64,000 nucleotides of DNA from Limiplasma sp958448555 (GTDB taxonomy: Bacteria; Bacillota; Clostridia; Christensenellales; Aristaeellaceae), in assembly GCA_958448555.1 (NCBI GenBank), contig CAUDEL010000005.1:1-64000 (forward strand), written 5' to 3'. The notes beneath the pieces were generated by a model that had not been told where the DNA came from, searched no databases, and worked only from the letters and a program-made list of their open reading frames with translations. This document shows, in pieces, positions 26,488 through 34,005 of the stretch. Position 1 is the stretch's first letter. Every line of letters begins with the position of its first letter. The position numbers were made by a program, and so were the translations under genes.

Positions 26488-28284
26488 TCAGCGCATCTGG
26501 CGCAGCAGCAGCACCAGACATTCACTGCCGCTGCCCAGCGTGGCGAGGGTCAAAAGCCGGTCGGAGGCCTGCACGTCCACATCGAAGGAATACAGGCTGT
26601 GCGCGCGGGCGCTCTCGACATAGGCCAGCATATCCGCGTCGGTTGCAAAGCTGGGATAGCCGGCGTAGTTGAAATAGTCGCTGCTGGTAGGATCGCTGCT
26701 GGCCACGATGACGGCAAAGAGAACGTAATCCGCTTCCTCATATAGCGTGGTGAGCCTTGCGGTGGTGGCCGACGCCACGAAATCGCGTCCGGCGGTGGCG
26801 TATTGCCGGAGAGGAGCGAAAACCTTTCCCTCGATGGCCCCCTGGCCGCGCAAGAGCAGATTCTCCGGCGGGGAGCGCAGGGAACAGCTCTCGTCAACGA
26901 ACACAGCCCCCGCGTCGGAGGAGCTTCCCCGGTAGTTTCGGGTGAGGTAGTAGGTGTTGTTGCGCTGCACCACGACTTCCTCCAGCACGCCCGGGATGGT
27001 CAGCTTGCCCACCACATCCCCGTTTTCCTGGATGAGAGGCAGCAGGCTTTCCATGATGTTTTTCAGCGGATTGTCGGGATAGTCGCTCAGCCGGGTCCGG
27101 GGGCTGGGCGTCTGTGTGGGCGCGGCGGTCTCCTGGATGTTGCTGGTGTCGCGCTTGTTGAGGCTCTCCACGGCGTTTTCCCGGATGGGAATGACCGGCG
27201 TGGGCGAAGGCGTCTGCACGACCTGCGTGGGGACGGGCGTGGCGGTAGGCTCATACGTCTGCCCGGCGGGCAGCAGATCCACGCGCGCCGCGCCGCTTTG
27301 CAGGTCCGTGCCCGTGCGCTCAAGATAGCTCTCGCGCATGGTCTCCACCTCCCGTTCGTTTCGTGACAGAACGGTGAGGATGCGGCCGCCCTCCACCGCG
27401 CAGAAAACCACCATCATGAACGCGGCGATCAGCGCGACAACGCGCGCCGGCCGCACCGGGGGACGGGCAGGACGCCGCGTGGGCGGTGTGGAGCGGGAGG
27501 GCCGTCCCTCCGGGCTGGCCGCAGAGGGGCCGGTCGGCGCGGACGGCGGCGCCTGCATCTGCGCCGCAGGCTCAAAGGGGTCGCACAAGGATTCCTGCGG
27601 ATCCCAGCAGGCGTCCGTTTCGGCCTGAGGGCCGGGGTCGGGAGAAAAAGCCGCGGCATCCGGCCGGTAGGGCTCGCCCGGCTCGAACGCCAGGGAATAG
27701 GGTGCGCCGGGTTCGCCGCCGGAGGGGAACAGCGGCGACTCCCCGGTACCGAAGGGCTCGGAGGGAAGATCAAAGGGCATCTGCGGCATGGGAGGAAGCG
27801 GCTGTGCCTCCAAAGGGATGCCCGCGGCCGCTTCCTCAGCCGCGTGTCGGGCGACCCGGCTGCGGCGCGCCGCCGGGTGCGCGGGCTGAGCCGGCTCCAT
27901 GGGCGCGGCGGGGGGCGCCGACGCTTCGGAGGGCGCGGTATACAGGTCCACACGTTCCTGGGACGGCCTGCTGCGCGCATCCAGCGGCTGGCGCCTGAGA
28001 TAGGGCGGAAGCCCGGAGGGAGGCGACATGCCGGGCGGCGGGGACTGAGGAAACACAGGCGCCGCTTCCCGCTCCGGCTGGGCAGGAAACGGCTTGGGCG
28101 GACTCATCCAGTGCGCCGTGCCATAGAGCTGCCCGGGCTGGAGAGGCGCCATCACATGGGCGTCCTCGCCGTGCCGGACAGGCGTTTTCAAGCGGGAGGC
28201 ATAATCAATGGGCGCAAAGGGATTCGAGGCATCCTCCGGCGCGGACGGCCGGGCATCGCTGCCGCTCTGCGGATCGCTGCGCAT
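26488..28284 (-). CDS. Membrane-anchored sortase-B-like protein, catalytic residues missing
   Basis: A 598-residue protein with a long Pro/Ala/Glu-rich, probably disordered cytoplasmic region (1-278), one membrane helix (about 280-302) and an extracytoplasmic C-terminal domain (about 405-598). That domain follows the class B sortase order: GKLTIPG, NNTYYLTRNYRG, GAVFVDESCSL, then NLLLRGQ where active enzymes have the YGH motif, VFAPLRQY, and finally DRLLTLATLG where active enzymes have TLSTC. The catalytic His and Cys are therefore replaced, and no Arg is in register after the final motif. A linker rich in Thr-Pro precedes the domain. The second ATG is used because of GGGAGGG spacing. It probably serves as a binding or scaffold protein at the membrane, not a transpeptidase; the fold call is by eye. 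Confidence 0.7.
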   Translation of the reverse strand: MRSDPQSGSDARPSAPEDASNPFAPIDYASRLKTPVRHGEDAHVMAPLQPGQLYGTAHWMSPPKPFPAQPEREAAPVFPQSPPPGMSPPSGLPPYLRRQPLDARSRPSQERVDLYTAPSEASAPPAAPMEPAQPAHPAARRSRVARHAAEEAAAGIPLEAQPLPPMPQMPFDLPSEPFGTGESPLFPSGGEPGAPYSLAFEPGEPYRPDAAAFSPDPGPQAETDACWDPQESLCDPFEPAAQMQAPPSAPTGPSAASPEGRPSRSTPPTRRPARPPVRPARVVALIAAFMMVVFCAVEGGRILTVLSRNEREVETMRESYLERTGTDLQSGAARVDLLPAGQTYEPTATPVPTQVVQTPSPTPVIPIRENAVESLNKRDTSNIQETAAPTQTPSPRTRLSDYPDNPLKNIMESLLPLIQENGDVVGKLTIPGVLEEVVVQRNNTYYLTRNYRGSSSDAGAVFVDESCSLRSPPENLLLRGQGAIEGKVFAPLRQYATAGRDFVASATTARLTTLYEEADYVLFAVIVASSDPTSSDYFNYAGYPSFATDADMLAYVESARAHSLYSFDVDVQASDRLLTLATLGSGSECLVLLLRQMR

Positions 28285-28360
28285 CTCCATCCCTCCCTGG
28301 CACGTTGCGTCATTTGGTTTTCATTATGGCGTTTTGCGTTGCGAATGTCAATTTCATGCC

Positions 28361-29032
28361 TCAGTGCCGGCCTGAACCGCCGCACTGATAGCATTTTCCC
28401 GAGCCCATGCAGGTCGTACAGTTCTGATCGACATATTCAAATGTGCCTGCAACCCATTTTTTGACGGTGCCGTTTCCGCCGCATTTGGGGCAGCGGCCCG
28501 AGCCGGAACAGACCGAGCAGGTAGGCTTGTCCCACTCATAGACCGTATCATTGGAAGAGACGCTGTTTTTGGGTTCCCTGACCTTGAAGGGCACCTCCGG
28601 CCGGATGCCGGAGTCTACCATTATGATGCCGCTTGACAGGGTGATTTGCACCGACGCGCCCGCGTTGCTGAAATTGGCGAGCTTGAGGACCTCGTTGCCG
28701 TCCCAGCTCCGATCGTCGAGTTTCTCCACATCCAGAGGTCCCACATAATCGAAGCGGTAGAGCCAGTCCGAATCATCGTCCACCCGCTTGAGATCAAACG
28801 GGCCGTCCTCCAGCAGCGCGGCGTATTCCGCAAAAGCGCGGTCGCACTCCTCCTCCGTCTGGAAAGCATAGGTCATCCATATGCTGTCGGAGCCGCCGGA
28901 CTCATTGGGCGCCACGCCGAAATAGGCGCCGGGATCGGGAAGAGCAAGGTAGTCCCCGGCGCTTGCCGCGGCACAGAGGAAAAGGAGGCTCAGAGAAAGA
29001 ACGAGGCAAAAGAGAGAGCGCCCTTTCATCAT
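28361..29032 (-). CDS. Exported protein ending in DnaJ-type zinc finger
   Basis: A 223-residue protein with a signal peptide (KGRSLFCLVLSLSLLFLCAA). The mature N-terminal part (about 25-165) has no recognised domain. The C-terminus holds four CxxCxGxG motifs at residues about 172-179, 181-188, 205-212 and 214-221, the same count and pairing as the central zinc-finger domain of DnaJ, with a 16-residue spacer between the second and third. DnaJ itself is cytoplasmic; having this finger after a signal peptide suggests either an extracytoplasmic metal or thiol site or a lumenal structural knob. GGAGG is eight bases from the ATG. It is the first gene of the leftward group with the pseudo-sortase and DUF1015. 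Confidence 0.72.
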   Translation of the reverse strand: MMKGRSLFCLVLSLSLLFLCAAASAGDYLALPDPGAYFGVAPNESGGSDSIWMTYAFQTEEECDRAFAEYAALLEDGPFDLKRVDDDSDWLYRFDYVGPLDVEKLDDRSWDGNEVLKLANFSNAGASVQITLSSGIIMVDSGIRPEVPFKVREPKNSVSSNDTVYEWDKPTCSVCSGSGRCPKCGGNGTVKKWVAGTFEYVDQNCTTCMGSGKCYQCGGSGRH

Positions 29033-29194
29033 CGTTCTTTCCTCCTTCCAGACAAAGGTCCTTTCCTGCCTATCTTACAGGATTGCGCCGATGGTGTCAA
29101 TCCAAAAGCGCCCGCCTTCGCACCCAAAAATATGGCAAAATCAGTAAGAACGGGGCGTTTTTTTGCCCGGCCTCTACCCAAGATGGACAAACTT

Positions 29195-29203
29195 TGGTAT
29201 AAT
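29195..29203 (+). promoter_or_regulatory. Extended -10 promoter of fba
   Basis: TTGGTATAAT provides an extended -10 (TGGTATAAT) about 30 bases before the fba start; the -35 region is weak. Confidence 0.6.
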
Positions 29204-29233
29204 AAGGGCACTACCGACAAGGAGGAGATACCC

Positions 29234-30163
29234 ATGGCCATGGTCAACACCAGGGAAATGTTCAAAAAGGCTTATGAGGGCGGTTACGCCATCGGCGCCT
29301 TCAACGTCAACAACATGGAAATCATCCAGGGCATCACCGAGGGCGCGAAGGTGGAAAACGCCCCCCTCATTTTGCAGGTGAGCGCGGGCGCGCGCAAGTA
29401 TGCCAAGCACGTCTACCTCATGAAGATGATCGAGGCCGCCATCGAGGACACGGACCTGCCCATCGTGGTGCACCTGGACCACGGCCCCGACTTTGAGACT
29501 TGCAAGAGCTGCATCGACGGCGGCTTCACCAGCGTCATGATCGATGGCAGCCACCTGCCCTTCGAGGAGAACATCGCCCTGACCCGCAAGGTCGTCGAAT
29601 ACGCGCACGACCGCAACGTGACCGTCGAGGCCGAGCTTGGCCGTCTGGCCGGCGTGGAGGACGACGTGAAGGTGTCCGCTGAGGATTCCAGCTACACCCG
29701 CCCCGAGGAGGTCGAGGAGTTCGCCACCCGCACCGGCTGCGACAGCCTGGCCATCGCCATCGGCACCAGCCACGGCGCCTTCAAGTTCAAGGGCGAGCCC
29801 AAGCTGCGCTTTGACATCCTGGAGGAGGTCTCCAAGCGCCTGCCCGGCTTCCCCATCGTGCTGCACGGCGCCAGCAGCGTCATTCCCAGCTATGTGGACA
29901 TGATTAACCAATATGGCGGCAACATGCCCGGCGCGCAGGGCGTGCCCGAGGAGATGCTGCGCAAGGCCGCGACCATGGCGGTTTGCAAGATCAACATCGA
30001 CAGCGATCTGCGCCTGGCCTTCACCGGCGAGATCCGCAAGCACCTGGCCGAGCATCCCGATCACTTCGATCCCCGTCAGTACCTGACCGACGCGCGCAAC
30101 GGCATCCGCGAGATGGTCCGTCACAAGATCGTCAACGTCCTGGGCTGCAACGGCAAGGCGTAA
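29234..30163 (+). CDS. fba: Class II fructose-bisphosphate aldolase
   Basis: Zinc-dependent glycolytic enzyme that splits fructose 1,6-bisphosphate into DHAP and glyceraldehyde 3-phosphate. The 309-residue protein carries the family landmarks GAFNVNNMEIIQGI near the start, VVHLDHGPDFETC with zinc and catalytic residues near 80-90, GFTSVMIDGSHLPFEEN, VEAELGRLAGVEDD, GTSHGAFKF, and VLHGASSVIP. Related tagatose-bisphosphate aldolases share the fold, so that alternative cannot be fully excluded, but no tagatose pathway genes are nearby. It has its own promoter and a strong terminator. The first of two close ATGs has the better AAGGAGG spacing. Confidence 0.93.
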   Translation: MAMVNTREMFKKAYEGGYAIGAFNVNNMEIIQGITEGAKVENAPLILQVSAGARKYAKHVYLMKMIEAAIEDTDLPIVVHLDHGPDFETCKSCIDGGFTSVMIDGSHLPFEENIALTRKVVEYAHDRNVTVEAELGRLAGVEDDVKVSAEDSSYTRPEEVEEFATRTGCDSLAIAIGTSHGAFKFKGEPKLRFDILEEVSKRLPGFPIVLHGASSVIPSYVDMINQYGGNMPGAQGVPEEMLRKAATMAVCKINIDSDLRLAFTGEIRKHLAEHPDHFDPRQYLTDARNGIREMVRHKIVNVLGCNGKA

Positions 30164-30177
30164 GCCTGTTAAACGAC

Positions 30178-30215
30178 GCGGCGCGACTGAACAAGTCGCG
30201 CCGCAACTTTTTTTT
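30178..30215 (+). terminator. Terminator of fba
   Basis: An 11-base-pair stem (GCGGCGCGACT with AGTCGCGCCGC), a five-base loop, and a run of eight T after AAC. Confidence 0.93.
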
Positions 30216-30288
30216 CGCCACTCAATCAAACGTCCCCGCCGTGCGTCTAATGGGTGAAAGCGCGCTTGAACAGAAGGAGGGGAAGCCT

Positions 30289-30756
30289 GTGACAAGGGAG
30301 GACTTTGAGGGCCGCGTCCTGGACGCGCGGGAGAAGATGTACCGCGTGGCCAGGAGCTACCTTCAAGGGGAGCAGGACTGCCTGGACGCGGTGTCCGAGG
30401 CGGTGCTCAGGGCCTGGCAGAAGCGCTCGTCCCTTCGCCGGGAGGAGTTCTTCGACACATGGCTCATGCGGATTCTGATGCGCGAATGTGTCAACATCCA
30501 GCGCAGGCAAAGGCGCATGGTGCCCGTGGAGAACGTGCCGGAGAGGCCCGCGCCCGATGGGAATGTCGCCGCCCTGCGCGACGCGCTGGACGCCCTGCCC
30601 CCGAAGCTGCGCACCGTGACGGTGCTGCACTACATGGAGGGGTATGACGTTTCGGAGCTGTCGCGGCTGCTGCGCGTTCCCAAAGGAACCGTCACCTCCC
30701 GGCTGCACATGGCCCGCGGACGCCTGCGGGAGCTTTTGAAGGAGGATATCGAATGA
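30289..30756 (+). CDS. ECF-type RNA polymerase sigma factor
   Basis: A 155-residue sigma-70 family factor of the extracytoplasmic-function type. Region 2 is seen in YRVARSYLQGEQDCLDAVSEAVLRAWQ and FDTWLMRILMRECVNIQR; region 4 is LPPKLRTVTVLHYMEGYDVSELSRLL with the helix-turn-helix VPKGTVTSRLHMARGRL. The GTG start is chosen because AAGGAGG lies eight bases ahead; an upstream ATG in frame has no ribosome site. Its TGA overlaps the ATG of the membrane anti-sigma candidate, and a binding-protein-like gene follows, so this looks like a three-gene signalling operon that senses something outside the membrane. Confidence 0.92.
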   Translation: MTREDFEGRVLDAREKMYRVARSYLQGEQDCLDAVSEAVLRAWQKRSSLRREEFFDTWLMRILMRECVNIQRRQRRMVPVENVPERPAPDGNVAALRDALDALPPKLRTVTVLHYMEGYDVSELSRLLRVPKGTVTSRLHMARGRLRELLKEDIE

Positions 30757-31544
30757 AACAATCCGAGTGGCGGCGCGCATATGATCCGGACCCGGTCCAT
30801 CTGGAGGCGCGCGTGAGGCATACGCTCAAAAATCTTGATGCGGACCCGGCCGCGCGGCCGCATGCGCTGCGCACGGCGCTGATCGCGGCGCTGGTGCTGG
30901 CGCTCCTGTGCGGGATCGCGCTGGCGGTGTACGAGAGCCGCACGGCCGACCTGGCGGGGTGGTTCGGCGGTGAGGAGAGAAAGGAAGCGCTGCTTGCGGG
31001 CGACATCGCGCCCTCGGGCGAGAGCACGCGGCTGGGCGATGTGGTCTATACGCTGGACGACGTGATCTACAAGGACGGCACGATCTACGGCAGCGGCGTC
31101 ATCCGCGCGGCGGAGGGGGCCAACATCGTGCTGATTGACGAAAATTCGGGCATCTATGAGCCCGCGGGCTATCCCCTGCACTACGGCAAGGACTACACCG
31201 TGCCCGACGACGCGCCCAGCTACGTGGAGCTGGCGAAGGAGCGGGGGGCCAGGCTCATTCTGGCCAAATGCGTGGCAGACGGCGTGCTGGATGAAAACGG
31301 CGAGCCGGACAGCGTCGGCTACGACCAGGTTCCCCAGCCGGATGGCACCATCCGCTTCTATTTTGAGTTCGCGGGCCGCGAGGGCGGCATTGAGCGCGCA
31401 GAGAGCTATGACGTGATCCTCTCCATCGCCAACTGGGAGGTCACGCCCGAGGGCGAATGGCTGCGCGAGGACCCCGACAACACCTGGCTCAAGGACGAAT
31501 GGGTCGTGACGGTCACGCCCGATAGGAAAGGAGATGCCCAATGA
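30753..31544 (+). CDS. Membrane protein, putative anti-sigma factor
   Basis: A 263-residue single-pass membrane protein overlapping the ECF sigma gene by four bases. Residues 1-40 are cytoplasmic and basic, the helix is about residues 41-62 (ALIAALVLALLCGIALAVYE), and the rest is an extracytoplasmic domain with DUF4179-like character, including WFGGEERKEALLAGDI and several beta strands. By position and topology it should hold the sigma factor at the membrane until a signal releases it. No zinc-binding HxxxCxxC anti-sigma motif is visible, which is normal for this group in Firmicutes. The role is inferred from context. Confidence 0.75.
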   Translation: MKQSEWRRAYDPDPVHLEARVRHTLKNLDADPAARPHALRTALIAALVLALLCGIALAVYESRTADLAGWFGGEERKEALLAGDIAPSGESTRLGDVVYTLDDVIYKDGTIYGSGVIRAAEGANIVLIDENSGIYEPAGYPLHYGKDYTVPDDAPSYVELAKERGARLILAKCVADGVLDENGEPDSVGYDQVPQPDGTIRFYFEFAGREGGIERAESYDVILSIANWEVTPEGEWLREDPDNTWLKDEWVVTVTPDRKGDAQ

Positions 31545-32794
31545 AAAAACGTGGACTTTGCCTCGCGCTGTGCCTGTGCCTGCTGACGGGCGCCCTGCCT
31601 GCGCTGGCGCAGGACGGCGGCGCGCTGTGCGTGCTCAATGACGGCTGGTTCGTAAACGAGGATTATCTGGCGCAGTACCCGGACCGAAGCCTGGAGATGA
31701 TCCCCGCCGAGTATCTTGACAACGGCATCGACACCAACCTGCGGGAGCTGCTCTTCACCACCGATTGGGATGTGGCCCGCATCACGACGGACGAGTTCAC
31801 CCTTGGGGAGCTGGACGAGGCCGGGCTGCTCATGGACCTGACGGAGCTGTTCGGGGAAGAGAAGCTCTACCCCGCCGTGCGCGGGGCGGTCACGGTGGAC
31901 GGTCGCATGATGGGCGTGCCCACGATGGGCTGGTACATGGGCGCCCGTTACAGCATGCATTGGCTGGATGGGGACCCCTATGGCCTGGGGGAAAAGCTGG
32001 GGCTTACGGAGGCGGACGAGCCGCATACCTATGCGGAGCTCTACGCCCTTGCGCAGAAGTATTTTGCGCTGGAGGCGGAAACGCGGCGCGGTACCCTCTT
32101 TTTCGATGGCATGCTGAACGGTCAGGCGGGCGTTTTGCTGCTTTCGAGCTTTATCGATCAGTATGCCGGGGAGTTTGCGGACGCGGAGGGAAACGTCGAT
32201 TATGATACCGACGCCTTCCGCGACGGGGTCCGGCAGATCGAGGAACTGACGGCGCTGCTTAGCGACAACCTCAAGCCCCTCTATAATGAAGGCTCCACCA
32301 GGCTGTACATGCTGGTCAGCGATGCGGCCAACCACCCGCTGGGGAACGAGACGCTGTTTTCCGTCGGGATGGAGCGAAAGGTGCCCATGCGGCTGGAGGT
32401 CTGGGTCATGAACGCTCGGACCGATAAGGCGGACGAGGCCGCCGACTACATCCGCGCGGCCATGGCGCGCACCGCCCCGGAATTTGCCCCGGCGCTGTAC
32501 GAGGAATATGACTATACTGCCCTGCTGCGCGCCAGCCTCGACCGCGACATCGAGGCCCAGAAGGAGCAAAACGAGGCTCAGAGCGTGATCGACGAGCTCA
32601 TCCGCCTGCGCGACGCCGGCGAGGCCGACGGGCACTACTACAGCCGGGAACAGCTCGAACGCTACCGCACGGAGGTCGCCCCCTATCTGATCTTCCCGAG
32701 CTGCGGGTATGTGGGCGGCTGGACGCCCGCAAGCAGCTACATGAAAGGCAAGCTGGACATGGACGGGCTGATCGCGGAGCTGAACAATCGGTGA
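31541..32794 (+). CDS. Exported solute-binding-like protein in ECF operon
   Basis: A 417-residue exported protein overlapping the anti-sigma gene by four bases. It has a signal peptide (KKRGLCLALCLCLLTGALPALAQ) without a lipobox cysteine and a mature part that resembles extracellular solute-binding proteins of the family 1 kind: DVARITTDEFTLGELDEAG, then LMDLTELFGEEKLYPAV, VDGRMMGVPTMGWYMGARY, and WVMNARTDKADEAADYI. No permease or ATPase gene follows, so it is probably not part of a standard importer here. Sitting third in a sigma/anti-sigma operon, it may serve as an extracytoplasmic ligand sensor for the pair; this is inference. Confidence 0.7.
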   Translation: MKKRGLCLALCLCLLTGALPALAQDGGALCVLNDGWFVNEDYLAQYPDRSLEMIPAEYLDNGIDTNLRELLFTTDWDVARITTDEFTLGELDEAGLLMDLTELFGEEKLYPAVRGAVTVDGRMMGVPTMGWYMGARYSMHWLDGDPYGLGEKLGLTEADEPHTYAELYALAQKYFALEAETRRGTLFFDGMLNGQAGVLLLSSFIDQYAGEFADAEGNVDYDTDAFRDGVRQIEELTALLSDNLKPLYNEGSTRLYMLVSDAANHPLGNETLFSVGMERKVPMRLEVWVMNARTDKADEAADYIRAAMARTAPEFAPALYEEYDYTALLRASLDRDIEAQKEQNEAQSVIDELIRLRDAGEADGHYYSREQLERYRTEVAPYLIFPSCGYVGGWTPASSYMKGKLDMDGLIAELNNR

Positions 32795-32817
32795 ACGAAA
32801 CACCGCGCATGCCTTTG

Positions 32818-32853
32818 GGGGCGCGCTTCGGAAGCGGAGCGCGTCCCTTTTTT
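32818..32853 (+). terminator. Terminator of ECF/binding-protein operon
   Basis: Arms GGGGCGCGCT and AGCGCGTCCC (one G-U pair) enclose a short loop and are followed by TTTTTT. Confidence 0.88.
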
Positions 32854-32926
32854 CGCGCCACGCGCGCTTGTGTGAAATCCATGTGAGAAATCCGCCAAAT
32901 CGCTTTTGTGGCGCAGTCTTCCCGTG

Positions 32927-32932
32927 TATAAT
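32927..32932 (+). promoter_or_regulatory. -10 element for peptidoglycan-binding gene
   Basis: A consensus TATAAT about 36 bases ahead of the start codon; TTTTGT sits 17 bases upstream as a weak -35. Confidence 0.5.
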
Positions 32933-32967
32933 GTAACACACAAAAATAGCCGGGAGAGTGAAAGACG

Positions 32968-34005
32968 ATGAGACGAATGGTAAGCGTGATACTCACCGTG
33001 GCGTTCATGCTGGGCGCCTTTGCCGCGTCCGCCGAGGGGACCGGGGCGCTGGACGCCTTCGCCGCCCTGACCGGACAGCAGGCCCAGATCAACGACCCGG
33101 GAAAGACCAACGCCGAGTACCTTGCGGATATCATGGCGGGCGTTTACGCTGCAAAGCCCGCGGATACCACGGCAGCCGCCGCGATGGCCCCCGCGTTGCC
33201 GTATCTTTCGGGTATCAGCACGCGTGATATCGCCGCTTTTGCCTCGGCAAACCAGTATCCCGTGCGTCAGGTGCGCAACGCGTACTACAAGGCGCTGGCC
33301 AACGTGTTTCACGCGGAGGTGCTGTGCAACCCCGCATCCGAGGAGCAGTACCGCAACGTGCAGGTGCTCCTTTCCCTGTTCCTTGAGGACGACGCCACCG
33401 CGGATTCCGCGTCGCGCGAGGCCATCCGCAACAGCATGAACGCCACGAACGCCGCCGTCATCGCCGCCGGATACGGCCTGCCCGCCGGATTTGTGGAATT
33501 TGTGGTGATGGACGAAAACTGGGACGACGACAGCTGGGAGAACGACGATGACTGGCGCGCCGCCGTGGGCTGGGACGACGACGATATCTACGAGGACAGC
33601 AACGACGACCTTGCCCTGGGCGACAGGGACACGGCGGATTCCTACCGCATTGCGGAGATGCAGGAGCGTCTGATTGCGCTGGGCTATCTGACCGGCAAAG
33701 CCGACGGCGTGTTCGGTGAGCAGACCGAAGCGGCGCTGATTCAGTATCAGCTGGCCAACGGCGCGCCCGCTACCGGCGTGTTTGACGACGACGATTACGA
33801 CGACATGCTGTCCGTGGACGTGGTGGCCCGCTGGGATTACGACAACAGCTTCGATTACGACGATACGCCGGACGTTCAGGACTCTCCGGACCCTGCGCCC
33901 GCTCCCGCCCCCGCTCCCACAAGGCAGGATTCTCCGGACAATTCCCCCGATTATGATTCCTCCTACGATTCTTCCGGCGATTCTCCCGACTATGAAGACA
34001 GCTAA
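32968..34005 (+). CDS. Exported peptidoglycan-binding domain protein, Asp-rich
   Basis: A 345-residue exported protein. Signal peptide residues 1-22 end at ASA. Residues about 25-185 are helical and unrecognised. A stretch rich in Asp and Trp (about 186-222) leads to a peptidoglycan-binding type 1 domain at about 224-275 (EMQERLIALGYLTGKADGVFG, then TEAALIQYQLANG). The tail is Asp/Ser/Pro-rich with repeated DSP-type units and likely flexible. It should bind the cell wall non-covalently through the domain. The last codons overlap the possible start of the CotH-like gene, and a terminator hairpin lies just after the stop. Confidence 0.8.
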   Translation: MRRMVSVILTVAFMLGAFAASAEGTGALDAFAALTGQQAQINDPGKTNAEYLADIMAGVYAAKPADTTAAAAMAPALPYLSGISTRDIAAFASANQYPVRQVRNAYYKALANVFHAEVLCNPASEEQYRNVQVLLSLFLEDDATADSASREAIRNSMNATNAAVIAAGYGLPAGFVEFVVMDENWDDDSWENDDDWRAAVGWDDDDIYEDSNDDLALGDRDTADSYRIAEMQERLIALGYLTGKADGVFGEQTEAALIQYQLANGAPATGVFDDDDYDDMLSVDVVARWDYDNSFDYDDTPDVQDSPDPAPAPAPAPTRQDSPDNSPDYDSSYDSSGDSPDYEDS

